64,000 nucleotides of DNA from Duganella sp. OV510 (GTDB lineage: Bacteria > Pseudomonadota > Gammaproteobacteria > Burkholderiales > Burkholderiaceae_D): the NCBI RefSeq assembly GCF_900100205.1, contig NZ_FNEQ01000013.1, forward strand, positions 97,857 to 161,856, read 5' to 3'. The notes beneath the pieces were generated by a model. The model saw nothing but the letters and a program-made list of their open reading frames with translations. It did not search any database and was not told where the DNA came from. Of the stretch, positions 16,775 through 24,957 are shown one piece after another (position 1 is the first letter of the stretch; each line of letters begins with the position of its first letter). A program made the translations under genes and the position numbers.

Positions 16775-19597
16775 TCAGAATTCCTTTTCCAGCATTGCTC
16801 CCAACGCCTGCCGCGCGGCCTGGAAAGATCGTTCCATCTCAGCCAGCAAGGCAGCGGCGCCGGCGGTGGTGTTGTTGCGTCCGAGTTGTTCGACGTCCTT
16901 GCAGCGCTGCGCCAGCGCCTGCGCGCCGACGTTGGCGCTGCTGGACTTGAGGCTGTGCGCGGCCTTGCGCATCTGGCCGGCGTTGTCGCTGGCGATGGCC
17001 TGGCGGATCGCTTGCAGCTGGGCTGGCGTGTCATGCAGGAAGGCTTGCAGCACGCGCTCCAGCAGTGCGTCGCCGTTGGCCGGGCTGAGTGCGCGGATAT
17101 TGTCGAGCGCTTGCTGCTGGATGATGTCGTCGTCCGTTGATGGCGCTTCGTTCGGCATCGGCGCCGTGCGCGGCAGGCTGATCCAGCGGGACAGGGTCTG
17201 GCCCAGCGCTTGCTGGGTGAAGGGCTTGCTCAGGTAATCGTCCATGCCGGCAGCCAGGCAGGATTCGCGGTCTCCTTGCAGCGCGTTGGCGGTGATGGCG
17301 ATGATCGGCAGGCTGCGCGCGCGGCCGTGCTGCAATTCGTGGCGGCGGATTTCGCTGGTGGCGGCGAAGCCGTCCATCACTGGCATCTGGCAGTCCATCA
17401 GGACCAGGTCGAAGTCGTCGGCTTGCACCGAATGCAGCGCTTCCTCGCCGTTGCAGGCGCGGCTTACTTCGAGGCCCAGCCCTTCCAGCATGGCGCTGGC
17501 GACTTCCACGTTGACCGGATTATCTTCGGCAAGCAGCACCTTGCGGCGCCTGCGCTGGCGGGTGGCGCTGCCTGTGCTCAACGTGCCGTGCGGCAGGGCA
17601 GCGGGCGCGAATGCGGCGGACGGCAACAGCGTCGGCTCGGCGGCGCCGCGAACGTCGCGGCTGCGCGCTGGTGCGGCGATGGCGTCGTACAGGTCGCCGT
17701 CGCGCGGCGGCTTGATCAGCTGGAAGGCGACGCCGGCTTCGCGCCGCTGTACGTCGTCCGCCGCGTCGCGCTCGGTGCTCAGCAGTACCACCCGCAATCC
17801 TGGTTGCTCGGCGCGGATGGCGGCGGCCAGCGCCAGGCCCGAGGTACGCGGTTGTTCCATGTCGAGCAGCACCACATCGTAGGCGCGGCCTTGCGCGGCC
17901 GCCTGCGTGAGCCGGGGCAGGGCGTCGCTGGCGCTGCTGTGGGCACAGGTGACACGCCAGGCCGCCAGATGCTGCTCTAGTGCCGCGCGGCTGGCGGGAT
18001 GTTCATCGACAATCAAAGCGCGGATTCCCTGTGTGGCGGTGGAAGGATCGTCGATATCAACACGACGCTTATCGAAATTTACGGCAAACCAAAAGATGGA
18101 GCCTTGCGTTAGCGCATGCTCGACGCCTATCGTGCCGCCCATCAGCTCGACCAGTTGTTTTGATATCGCCAGTCCCAGCCCGGTGCCGCCGTGCTTGCGG
18201 GTGGTGGAGCCGTCGGCCTGCGAAAAGGAATCGAAGATGCGCGCGCGGGCCTCGGCCGAGACGCCGATGCCCGTATCGCGCACCTCGAAGCGCAGCGCCA
18301 CGGATTGCGCATCTTCCCGCGCTACCATGACCTTGACGGTGATCTGGCCGCCGTCGGTAAATTTGATGGCGTTGCCCAGCAGATTGAAGATGACTTGCCG
18401 CAAGCGGTTGGGATCGCCGAACACGCCGAGCGGCGTGCGCTGGTCGACATCCAGTTCCAGGCGCAGCCCTTTGGCCTCGGCCTGCGGTGAAAACACATTG
18501 TCGATATCGTCCAGCAGGTCACGGAAATTGAAGTGGATGTATTCGACCGTCAGCTTGCCGGCTTCGATCTTGGAGAAATCGAGGATGTCGTTGATGATGA
18601 CTAGCAGGTGCTCGCCCGAGCGCTTGACCATGCTGGTGTAATGCCGCTGCTGCTCGCTGAGGCGCGTGGCCAGCAGCAGCTCCGTCATGCCCAGCACGCC
18701 GTTCATCGGTGTGCGGATTTCGTGGCTCATGGTGGCCAGGAAGGCGCTCTTGGCCTGGCTGGCGGCCTCGGCGGCGTTCTTGGCTTTTTCCAGCTGCTCG
18801 GTGCGCACGCTGACCTGGCGTTCCAGCTGGTCGCGGTACTGCGCCAGCGCGGCGTCGCGGCCCTCCACCTGGGCCAGCATGTCGTTGAAGCTGTCGATCA
18901 GCGCGCCCAGTTCATCGTGACGCTGGTGCAGGATGCGCGGCGTGGCGTGACCACGGCTGACTTGCTGGGCTGCGGCGATCAGCTTGCTGACCGGTTCGGC
19001 GAAGCCGCCCTTGAAGCGGGCGGCGGTCAACAGCGCCATCATGAACGCCAGCGCGGCGGCCACCACGGCGGCGCCGAGGTTCTTCAGGATATCCAGCCAT
19101 ATGCGCATTTGCGACGCTTCGACCATGACCACGCCGGCCACATCCTCACCATCGCGCAGCACGCGGTAGACGCGCAGCGCCGGCGCCCATGGCGGGCCGC
19201 TGTGTTCGGCATGGATTTCGGCGGCGCCGGCCAGTGCGTCCAGTTCTGCCGGGCCGGTTTGTGCGGCTGGTAGCCGTGGCGAAAGGTAACGCGCGAGCAA
19301 CTTGCCATCGCTGCCGTATAGTGCTGCTTGCAGAATGTCTTCCTCGACCGCCAGAGTGGCCAGTGTCAGCTCCGCCTGCTGGCGGTCGGCGTACATCAGC
19401 GCGGTGCGGCTGTTGCTGCCGATGACGCCCGCCAGCGAAGACAGTTGCTGACGCGCGACCTCGGCGTGACTGAGCACCGAGGTAGCGGCAAACCCGGCCA
19501 ATACCAGCAGCAACGCGCTGCCGATGGATAGCACGGACATGATGCTTAGTTTCTGACTCAGACCGGAGCGTTCAAATTGGAACATCGCGTCGCCCAT
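16775..19597 (-). CDS. Hybrid sensor histidine kinase with two REC domains and Hpt
   Basis: 940 residues. Transmembrane segments lie at about 22-43 and 172-193 and flank a periplasmic sensor of the CHASE8-like kind. A HAMP region follows at about 195-250, and then HisKA with phospho-acceptor His292 in MSHEIRTPMNG. The HATPase domain has GNAIKFT and GTGLGLAISKQL. The first REC carries an Asp in VLLDMEQP. The second REC has LLAEDNPVN and LMDCQMPVMDG. The C-terminal Hpt domain has its His in AAHSLKSSS. This is a BarA/ArcB-style phosphorelay, with the downstream REC-GGDEF-EAL protein as likely final receiver. The signal is unknown. Confidence 0.92.
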   Translation of the reverse strand: MGDAMFQFERSGLSQKLSIMSVLSIGSALLLVLAGFAATSVLSHAEVARQQLSSLAGVIGSNSRTALMYADRQQAELTLATLAVEEDILQAALYGSDGKLLARYLSPRLPAAQTGPAELDALAGAAEIHAEHSGPPWAPALRVYRVLRDGEDVAGVVMVEASQMRIWLDILKNLGAAVVAAALAFMMALLTAARFKGGFAEPVSKLIAAAQQVSRGHATPRILHQRHDELGALIDSFNDMLAQVEGRDAALAQYRDQLERQVSVRTEQLEKAKNAAEAASQAKSAFLATMSHEIRTPMNGVLGMTELLLATRLSEQQRHYTSMVKRSGEHLLVIINDILDFSKIEAGKLTVEYIHFNFRDLLDDIDNVFSPQAEAKGLRLELDVDQRTPLGVFGDPNRLRQVIFNLLGNAIKFTDGGQITVKVMVAREDAQSVALRFEVRDTGIGVSAEARARIFDSFSQADGSTTRKHGGTGLGLAISKQLVELMGGTIGVEHALTQGSIFWFAVNFDKRRVDIDDPSTATQGIRALIVDEHPASRAALEQHLAAWRVTCAHSSASDALPRLTQAAAQGRAYDVVLLDMEQPRTSGLALAAAIRAEQPGLRVVLLSTERDAADDVQRREAGVAFQLIKPPRDGDLYDAIAAPARSRDVRGAAEPTLLPSAAFAPAALPHGTLSTGSATRQRRRRKVLLAEDNPVNVEVASAMLEGLGLEVSRACNGEEALHSVQADDFDLVLMDCQMPVMDGFAATSEIRRHELQHGRARSLPIIAITANALQGDRESCLAAGMDDYLSKPFTQQALGQTLSRWISLPRTAPMPNEAPSTDDDIIQQQALDNIRALSPANGDALLERVLQAFLHDTPAQLQAIRQAIASDNAGQMRKAAHSLKSSSANVGAQALAQRCKDVEQLGRNNTTAGAAALLAEMERSFQAARQALGAMLEKEF

Positions 19598-19716
19598 CCA
19601 TAAATGCCAATAAGAAAAATATATGCATCGGACGAGCTCGGTTTTGATCTGCGTCTAAGGCAAGCACGTTTGCGCTGCCTCAAACAACGTTCGATTGGGT
19701 GTTGCAAGCTGTGACA

Positions 19717-20922
19717 ATGGAACGCAAAAAAATCTTGTTTGTGGCGGAGGCTGTCACGCTGGCGCATGTAGGCCGTCCGCTGGCGCTGGCGCGCACGCTG
19801 GACCGGCAACGCTACGACGTGCACTTCGCCTGCGCGCCTGGCTACGATATGTTCCTGAAAGATAGCGATCTCAGCGTCTGGAGCCTGAACAGCATCGCCA
19901 GCGAGCAATTTCTGGCCGCGCTGTCGCAAGGCAAGCCGGTGTACGATGCCCCCACGCTGGCGCAATATGTGCTGGACGATATGCGCCTGCTGCAGGCCTT
20001 GCGGCCTGACGTGGTGATCGGCGATTTCCGTCTGTCGCTATCCATCAGCGCGCGGCTGTCCCGTGTGCCGTATGTGGGCGTGACCAATGCCTACTGGAGT
20101 CCGTATGTGAAGCAGCATTACCGCGTGCCAGCGATTGCGCTGTCGCGGCTGCTGCCGATCACGCTGGCCGACCGCTTGTTCCAGCTGATACGGCCGGCGG
20201 CGTTTGCCTTGCACAGCAGGCCGCTGAATCGCGTGCGCCGCGCCTATCAGCTGCCATCGCTGGGAACTGACCTGCGCCGCATTTATACCGACGCCGATCA
20301 TGTGCTGTACGCCGACATTCCGGAAATGTTCCCAGCGCAAGACCTGCCGGCCTCGCACTCCTACCTGGGGCCGGTGACCTGGTCGCCACCGACTGAATTG
20401 CCATCGTGGTGGGATGCCTTGCCGCCTGCGAGCGATCTTGTCTATGTCACGCTGGGTAGCTCGGGGCAGGGCAGTTTGCTGCCCAAAGTGTTGCAGGCGC
20501 TGGCCTCGTTGCCATTGACGGTGATTGCCGCCACCGCTGGCACCGTCGAGCCCGGCCTGTTTCCGGACAACGCGCACGTGACCACTTATTTACCCGGTGA
20601 ACTGGCTGCGCAGCGCGCACGGCTGGTGATCTGCAATGGCGGCAGCCCGACCAGCCAGCAGGCGCTGGCCGCCGGCGTGCCGGTGCTGGGTATCGCCGGC
20701 AACCTGGATCAGTACCTGAACATGGAAGGCGTGCTGCGCACCGGCGCCGGCGCCTTGCTGCGCTCTGACCGGCTGGACGAGAGTGCAATACGCAACGCGG
20801 TACTGCGTCTGCTGGAGCAGCGGGCGGCGCGCGATGCAGCGCGCGTGGTGGCGCAGCAGTTCCAGCGCTACGATGCCGGCGCGCGCTTGTCCGGCGTGCT
20901 GGCGCAGATCCTGTGGCGATAA
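19717..20922 (+). CDS. UGT/MGT-type glycosyltransferase
   Basis: About 401 residues of a GT1-family transferase. N-terminal acceptor half: KILFVAEAVTLAHVGRPLALARTL. C-terminal donor half: VYVTLGSSGQG, then CNGGSPTSQQALAAGVPVLGIAGNLDQYLNM, the nucleotide-sugar binding signature with an Asn where many family members have His. The acceptor is unknown; lipids and small natural products are both common. ATG 19717 is preferred over a GTG 18 bases upstream because the conserved strand starts right after it. Divergent from the kinase operon. Confidence 0.85.
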   Translation: MERKKILFVAEAVTLAHVGRPLALARTLDRQRYDVHFACAPGYDMFLKDSDLSVWSLNSIASEQFLAALSQGKPVYDAPTLAQYVLDDMRLLQALRPDVVIGDFRLSLSISARLSRVPYVGVTNAYWSPYVKQHYRVPAIALSRLLPITLADRLFQLIRPAAFALHSRPLNRVRRAYQLPSLGTDLRRIYTDADHVLYADIPEMFPAQDLPASHSYLGPVTWSPPTELPSWWDALPPASDLVYVTLGSSGQGSLLPKVLQALASLPLTVIAATAGTVEPGLFPDNAHVTTYLPGELAAQRARLVICNGGSPTSQQALAAGVPVLGIAGNLDQYLNMEGVLRTGAGALLRSDRLDESAIRNAVLRLLEQRAARDAARVVAQQFQRYDAGARLSGVLAQILWR

Positions 20923-20954
20923 AAAAACGGACCGGGCACTGCTGTGCCGGTCCG
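20921..20954 (-). terminator. Intrinsic terminator of the PEP-CTERM gene
   Basis: On the minus strand a stem of 11-12 pairs (CGGACCGG-CAC with GTG-CCGGTCCG, loop TGCT) is followed by seven U, from the A-run at 20921-20927. It also begins immediately at the stop codon of the converging glycosyltransferase gene. Confidence 0.85.
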
Positions 20955-20974
20955 CTAAAAGACCGCTGCCGCGG

Positions 20975-21895
20975 TCAGGACTGCACTTTGCGGCGCGTGC
21001 CCAGCGCGAGGCCGGCAAAACCCAGTCCGATCAGTGCCAGCGTGGCTGGCTCGGGGATGGTGGCGAAGCTCTGCGACGAGTCCACTTTCAGGAACGGCAC
21101 CGTGGTGGGCGTGGAGCCATCCCACATCATGGTCGGCGTGAAGAACGATGGCACGTTGGTGGTGCCGGTGAATTTGTCGACGAAGATGGAGCCGGTGACG
21201 GCGTCGAGGTAGTTCGGATCAACATAGTCGATCATAAAGCGCGAGTCGAACGAGCCGGTGCCGACGGCGCCGGAGGCGCTGAAGCTGGCTTCGTTGAACA
21301 CCAGGTGGCCGGACATGATCAGGATGCCGTCGCCATCGGCGCCAGCACCGCCGCAGCCGCCGGAGGTTACGCCGGCGCCATAGCAGCGCACAGTGTCGAC
21401 GCCATTGCCGGGAATCGCGCGGCTGCCGTCGGTGATGTTATCCAGGTAGATGGCCAAGTTCTGCACGCCGGCGCGCAGCGGGTCGACGTCCATCGCGGCC
21501 GACTGCGTGGCCGGCATGCCGAAGTTGACCGAGGTGGCGGTTTGCGCCGTCACCAGTTCCTGGAAGCGCACCACTTTGCTGATTTCGTAAGTAGTGTTCA
21601 GCCCTGCCGGCGTGACGATGGCTGGAATGTTGCTGTTCGACATAGTGCCGACGACCATCTGCGAACGCAGCTCGGTCAAGTAGGGCGCGGCGGCGCCGGG
21701 GCCAACGATCAGGCCGGGAACGAAGCCGGTGGCAAGGCCGGTATCGGTAACGTTGGTCCACAGGTCGGCGTAGGTGGTGTAGGCGCCGGTGCCGGTCGGA
21801 TCAAAGCCGAGCGTGGGTGCGGCGCCAGCTGTCAGCGGCGCCGCCAGCACGGCCGCCAGCATGGCGACAGCCAGCGCGGGTTGATAGGTTTTCAT
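20975..21895 (-). CDS. PEP-CTERM sorting-signal surface protein
   Basis: 306 residues. Signal peptide at about 1-25 (MKTYQPALAVAMLAAVLAAPL, TAGA cleavage). A Gly/Thr/Ala-rich secreted body has two Cys (RCYGAG, GGCGG). The C-terminal tripartite signal is PEP motif IPEPATLALIGLGFAG, hydrophobic helix and a basic RRK end. This signal is read by an exosortase, which cuts and releases the protein in EPS-producing bacteria. Start 21895 follows GGAG; an upstream in-frame start at 21997 lacks a signal peptide and is rejected. The exosortase is not in this window. Confidence 0.88.
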   Translation of the reverse strand: MKTYQPALAVAMLAAVLAAPLTAGAAPTLGFDPTGTGAYTTYADLWTNVTDTGLATGFVPGLIVGPGAAAPYLTELRSQMVVGTMSNSNIPAIVTPAGLNTTYEISKVVRFQELVTAQTATSVNFGMPATQSAAMDVDPLRAGVQNLAIYLDNITDGSRAIPGNGVDTVRCYGAGVTSGGCGGAGADGDGILIMSGHLVFNEASFSASGAVGTGSFDSRFMIDYVDPNYLDAVTGSIFVDKFTGTTNVPSFFTPTMMWDGSTPTTVPFLKVDSSQSFATIPEPATLALIGLGFAGLALGTRRKVQS

Positions 21896-22037
21896 GTGTG
21901 CTCCTCGAAAAGGGCCACGGGAATCGGGGCCGTATCGAGCTAAGAGCAAAAGCCTTGCCAGTGTTGGTGATACCTTTGAAATCAGGCACTTGCGCACGCT
22001 GGAGGCGCTGCCGGCGTGGCAGGTGTAAAGAATTCCG

Positions 22038-22712
22038 TCACGTCTGGCCGGGCGCTGGCTTGAGGCGGCGCGCGGGAACGCCGCCCCACACTTCGCCGGC
22101 GCCGATACGGGTGTCCTTGGTGACGACCGCGCCGGTGGAGACGATGGCGTTGTCGCCGATCTGCACGCCCGCCATCACCACCGCCTTGGCGCCGATGGTG
22201 ACGGTGTTGCCGATGGTGACGGCTTTTAATTCCAGTCGCGCGCCTTCGATGACGTGGGCGAAGATGACAGCGTCATGGCCGATGATGGTGTTGCTGCCGA
22301 TGCGTGTCAGCGGCGGATCAAGCAGAGCGCCAGCGCTGTAGGTGTTGGCGCCCAGCCTTGCGCCCAGCGCGAGATAGATCAGGCGTTGCAGCGGCACCGG
22401 AATGAAGTGTGTGCGTATTAGCGAGTTGAACAGCAGCAGGTAGAACAGGATGTTGACGTTGGCCGCCAGTTCGTGGCGCGAATGCTCCACTACCTCGCCT
22501 TCACGCAGCGGCAGCGCCAGCAGGAAACAACGGTAGACCAGGAAGGCATACAGATAGATGAGCAGCGCGGCCGCCACGCACAACACAATGCCGCGAAAGT
22601 CGCCCAGCGGCAGGCGGTCAACGGCCAGCGCCGTGGTGCCGACCGCCAGCAACAGGATTAGCGCCAACAGGCACATGAAGACTGCAACCTGGCCGGGCTT
22701 GATGGCGCGCAT
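22038..22712 (-). CDS. Membrane-linked hexapeptide-repeat acyltransferase
   Basis: 224 residues. Two N-terminal transmembrane segments (about 8-28 and 38-58) precede a left-handed beta-helix made of hexapeptide turns (IGSNTIIGHDAVI, IGNTVTIGAKAVVMAGVQIGDNAIVSTGAVV). It ends with the WGGVPARRLKP cap typical of LbetaH acetyl/acyltransferases. The acceptor is unknown. Start 22712 is 11 bases after the stop of the nitroreductase-like gene; a longer upstream frame would be Arg/Ala-rich and overlap that gene. It is the third gene of the ThiF operon. Confidence 0.8.
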   Translation of the reverse strand: MRAIKPGQVAVFMCLLALILLLAVGTTALAVDRLPLGDFRGIVLCVAAALLIYLYAFLVYRCFLLALPLREGEVVEHSRHELAANVNILFYLLLFNSLIRTHFIPVPLQRLIYLALGARLGANTYSAGALLDPPLTRIGSNTIIGHDAVIFAHVIEGARLELKAVTIGNTVTIGAKAVVMAGVQIGDNAIVSTGAVVTKDTRIGAGEVWGGVPARRLKPAPGQT

Positions 22713-22723
22713 GGCGGGTGCGC

Positions 22724-23815
22724 CTACTGTGCTGGCAGCAGCAGATCGCGCAACGGCCGCCTCAGCGAACGCGATTGCGCCGCTTCGCCGGCGCCGATGC
22801 GGCCCATGAACACCGCCGCCTCCCAATCGGCCTGGCCAAGCAGCGCCGCGCCCTGGCGCGACAATCGTTCGGCACGCTGCTGCATGCCGGGCGTGGCGGA
22901 GAACACGCGTTCTTCTCGCACGTAGCGCGAGAAGATCAGCGGCGTCAGCTCCGGCTGCAACTGCAAGCCCTGCGCGGTGGCAGTCAGCCAGAAACGCTGC
23001 ATGGCGCGTCCGGCGGCGATGTAGTCGTCCATGCGCTGCGGCTTGCGCTCCGCCACCAGCACGAAGTGGGCGGCGCAGGCCAGCGCGGGAATCAGATCCA
23101 TTTGCAGGCGCGGCGCCAGCGTGCCGGCCAGCCAGGTGTTGAAGAACTGCACGCGCTTCCAGTCCTGCATCACCCAGCGCATCAGCCGCGTGGTCATGGC
23201 GTCCGCGCCCAGCGCCTGGTCGGGGATGCGGTCCTCACTGTAGCGGGCGTTCCACTCGATGATGGACGCATGCACGCGGTGCGCCTCCGGCATGGTCAGG
23301 CGCAGCTTGGCGTTGCCGAACATCAGCCTGGCGGCGGCAAGGCGCTCGCCGCCTTCCAGCCAGCGCACGCGGTAGCCGTCCGGCAGCGCGGATGTCAAGG
23401 CGCTCTTTTCAGTAGCCGTCAGCGCGCGGCGGCTGAGTGCGCGCCGCTGCACGCTGCGCGTCATGATGGCGTCGGCCAGCGGATCGGCGGGCAGGCTTGG
23501 CGATGGCAGGAACTCGATGCTGAGGGTGGGGCGGTTGTCCGGCGTATCGGTATGGCGCATGCTGCGCATCTCCAGCGCGAAGGTGCTGGCGGCGATGGCC
23601 ATGGTTTCCAGCAGCGCACCGATCGACATCTGGCTGGGATGGCCGTCGAGATCGTAGACACAATGGTCGCGCGTGTCGTGGCCGTGCACCACCAGCCGGC
23701 GCTGGTCCAGCACCTCGAAGCGCCATGGCTGCGTGTTGTCGCCGCTGGGCGCCCAGCGTGCCAGGTCCAGGATCTGTTGCAGCGTCGCATCCAGCTGATG
23801 CGCCATCTTGTTCAT
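22724..23815 (-). CDS. Nitroreductase-like flavoprotein
   Basis: 363 residues. The N-terminal signature LARWAPSGDNTQPWRFEV is the FMN-contact helix of the nitroreductase superfamily. The rest fits the longer, divergent group of nitroreductase-like proteins found beside or fused to ThiF/MoeB-type E1 enzymes (for example the MoeY-type actinobacterial proteins), not the small soluble nitroreductases. Its start overlaps the ThiF-like gene by four bases (ATGA), so the two are translated together. The reaction is not known; an oxidation step on an adenylated or thioester-bound substrate is a fair guess. Confidence 0.8.
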   Translation of the reverse strand: MNKMAHQLDATLQQILDLARWAPSGDNTQPWRFEVLDQRRLVVHGHDTRDHCVYDLDGHPSQMSIGALLETMAIAASTFALEMRSMRHTDTPDNRPTLSIEFLPSPSLPADPLADAIMTRSVQRRALSRRALTATEKSALTSALPDGYRVRWLEGGERLAAARLMFGNAKLRLTMPEAHRVHASIIEWNARYSEDRIPDQALGADAMTTRLMRWVMQDWKRVQFFNTWLAGTLAPRLQMDLIPALACAAHFVLVAERKPQRMDDYIAAGRAMQRFWLTATAQGLQLQPELTPLIFSRYVREERVFSATPGMQQRAERLSRQGAALLGQADWEAAVFMGRIGAGEAAQSRSLRRPLRDLLLPAQ

Positions 23816-24675
23816 CGATTGCCTCCAGGCTTGCGCCGCCGCGCCAGCATCATCGCCAGCCGTTGCAGCGGATGGTTATTGCCGCCAGGACGCCAGGTGC
23901 GCACCAGCTTGTTACGGAAGGCGTCAAACTGGTAGCCCCACGGGGCCGGCCGGACGTCGCCGCGGTTCAGCAAAATCTTCAGCGCTTCGGTGGCGGCAGC
24001 GCCGGCGCACAGTTCGCAGCCCATGATAGTCGATGGCCCGCGCTGCTCTTTCAGGTTGATGGCCGACGGATCGACCAGGTAGCCACCATGCAGCCCGCCT
24101 GGCGCCAGGCCGACCAGGAAGCGCAAGGCTTTTTCCATGTCCGGCTTGTCGCCCCAGCCGAAATATTCCTCGAACGTCATGTGGCCGGGCAGAAAGCTCA
24201 GCACCGCCGTGCCCATGCCCAGCGGCGCGGCGGTGATCGCCGGAATGTTCAGCCGCGCGCAGGAAGCAAAGACCGCTTGCCGCGCGTCGAAGGCGAAGAA
24301 ATCCAGACCATCCACGTATAAGTCTACACCGTGGAAGAAGTCAGCCAGCTCGCTGGTGCCGACACCGTTGGGAAAGCGCCGCAACTGCAGCTCCGGATTG
24401 ATATCCAGCGCCATCTCGGCCAGCACGTCGACCTTGGGCCGGCCCAGCGACGACATGGTGGCGCCGACCTGGCGGTTGAAGTTGGCGATGTCAAACGTGT
24501 CGAAGTCGGCAATGTGGAAGGCGCCGATGCCGAGCCGCGCCAGCGTCAGCAGGTGCACGCCGCCGACGCCGCCCATGCCGGCAATGGCGACGCGCTTGTT
24601 GCGCAATCTGGCCTGTTCGTCTTCCGTCACCCAGCCGATATTGCGGGCGTATGCGTGTTGATAGTCGTATGTCAT
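23812..24675 (-). CDS. ThiF/MoeB/HesA-family E1-like adenylyltransferase
   Basis: About 287 residues. The nucleotide-binding GMGGVGG is in VAIAGMGGVGGVHLLTLARLGIG, followed by the acidic ADFDTFDIANFNRQ segment with the Arg that contacts ATP. A CxxC pair lies near residue 240 (GCELCAG). The family adenylates the C-terminus of ubiquitin-like or sulfur-carrier proteins, or small carboxylates. No carrier protein gene is adjacent. Start 24675 (MTYDYQHAYARN) was preferred over 24696 because the conserved N-terminus begins there. It leads the three-gene operon with the nitroreductase-like and acyltransferase genes. Confidence 0.85.
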   Translation of the reverse strand: MTYDYQHAYARNIGWVTEDEQARLRNKRVAIAGMGGVGGVHLLTLARLGIGAFHIADFDTFDIANFNRQVGATMSSLGRPKVDVLAEMALDINPELQLRRFPNGVGTSELADFFHGVDLYVDGLDFFAFDARQAVFASCARLNIPAITAAPLGMGTAVLSFLPGHMTFEEYFGWGDKPDMEKALRFLVGLAPGGLHGGYLVDPSAINLKEQRGPSTIMGCELCAGAAATEALKILLNRGDVRPAPWGYQFDAFRNKLVRTWRPGGNNHPLQRLAMMLARRRKPGGNR

Positions 24676-24718
24676 GCTTTTTAGATGCATGGGCACGCCG
24701 GGAAGTTCCCGTCCAGAT

Positions 24719-24746
24719 GAAAAAAAACCGGCTCACTGGGAGCCGG
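24719..24746 (-). terminator. Intrinsic terminator after cstA-ybdD
   Basis: On the minus strand ACCGGCTC pairs with GAGCCGGT around a 5-base loop, followed by a run of seven or eight U (A-run at 24720-24726). It separates the cstA unit from the ThiF operon. Confidence 0.88.
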
Positions 24747-24753
24747 TCTTGGT

Positions 24754-24957
24754 TCAGCAACAACCGCCGCGCTTGCCTGCGCCGCCGTAGCGGGCCTCCT
24801 GGCGTTCGCGGAAGAATTCCTCGTACGTCATGTAAGGCTCGCCGGGATGCGTGGTTTCCCGGTGGGTGACATAGGTGTCGTAGTCCGGCAGGCCCATCAT
24901 CAGGCGCATGCTTTGCCCGAGATAACGGCCGGCCTTGGCGATGTCGCCCAACATCAT
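24754..24957 (-). CDS. ybdD: YbdD/YjiX-family small protein
   Basis: 67 residues with the family pattern GRYLGQSMRLMMGLPDYDTYVTH followed by the EPYMTYEEFFRERQEARYG segment and a Cys-ending tail (GGCC). These proteins are nearly always encoded right after CstA/BtsT transporters, as here. The start overlaps the cstA stop (ATGA-type overlap at 24954-24957). Their biochemical role is not established; a role linked to transport of pyruvate or peptides is assumed from genetics. Confidence 0.9.
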   Translation of the reverse strand: MMLGDIAKAGRYLGQSMRLMMGLPDYDTYVTHRETTHPGEPYMTYEEFFRERQEARYGGAGKRGGCC

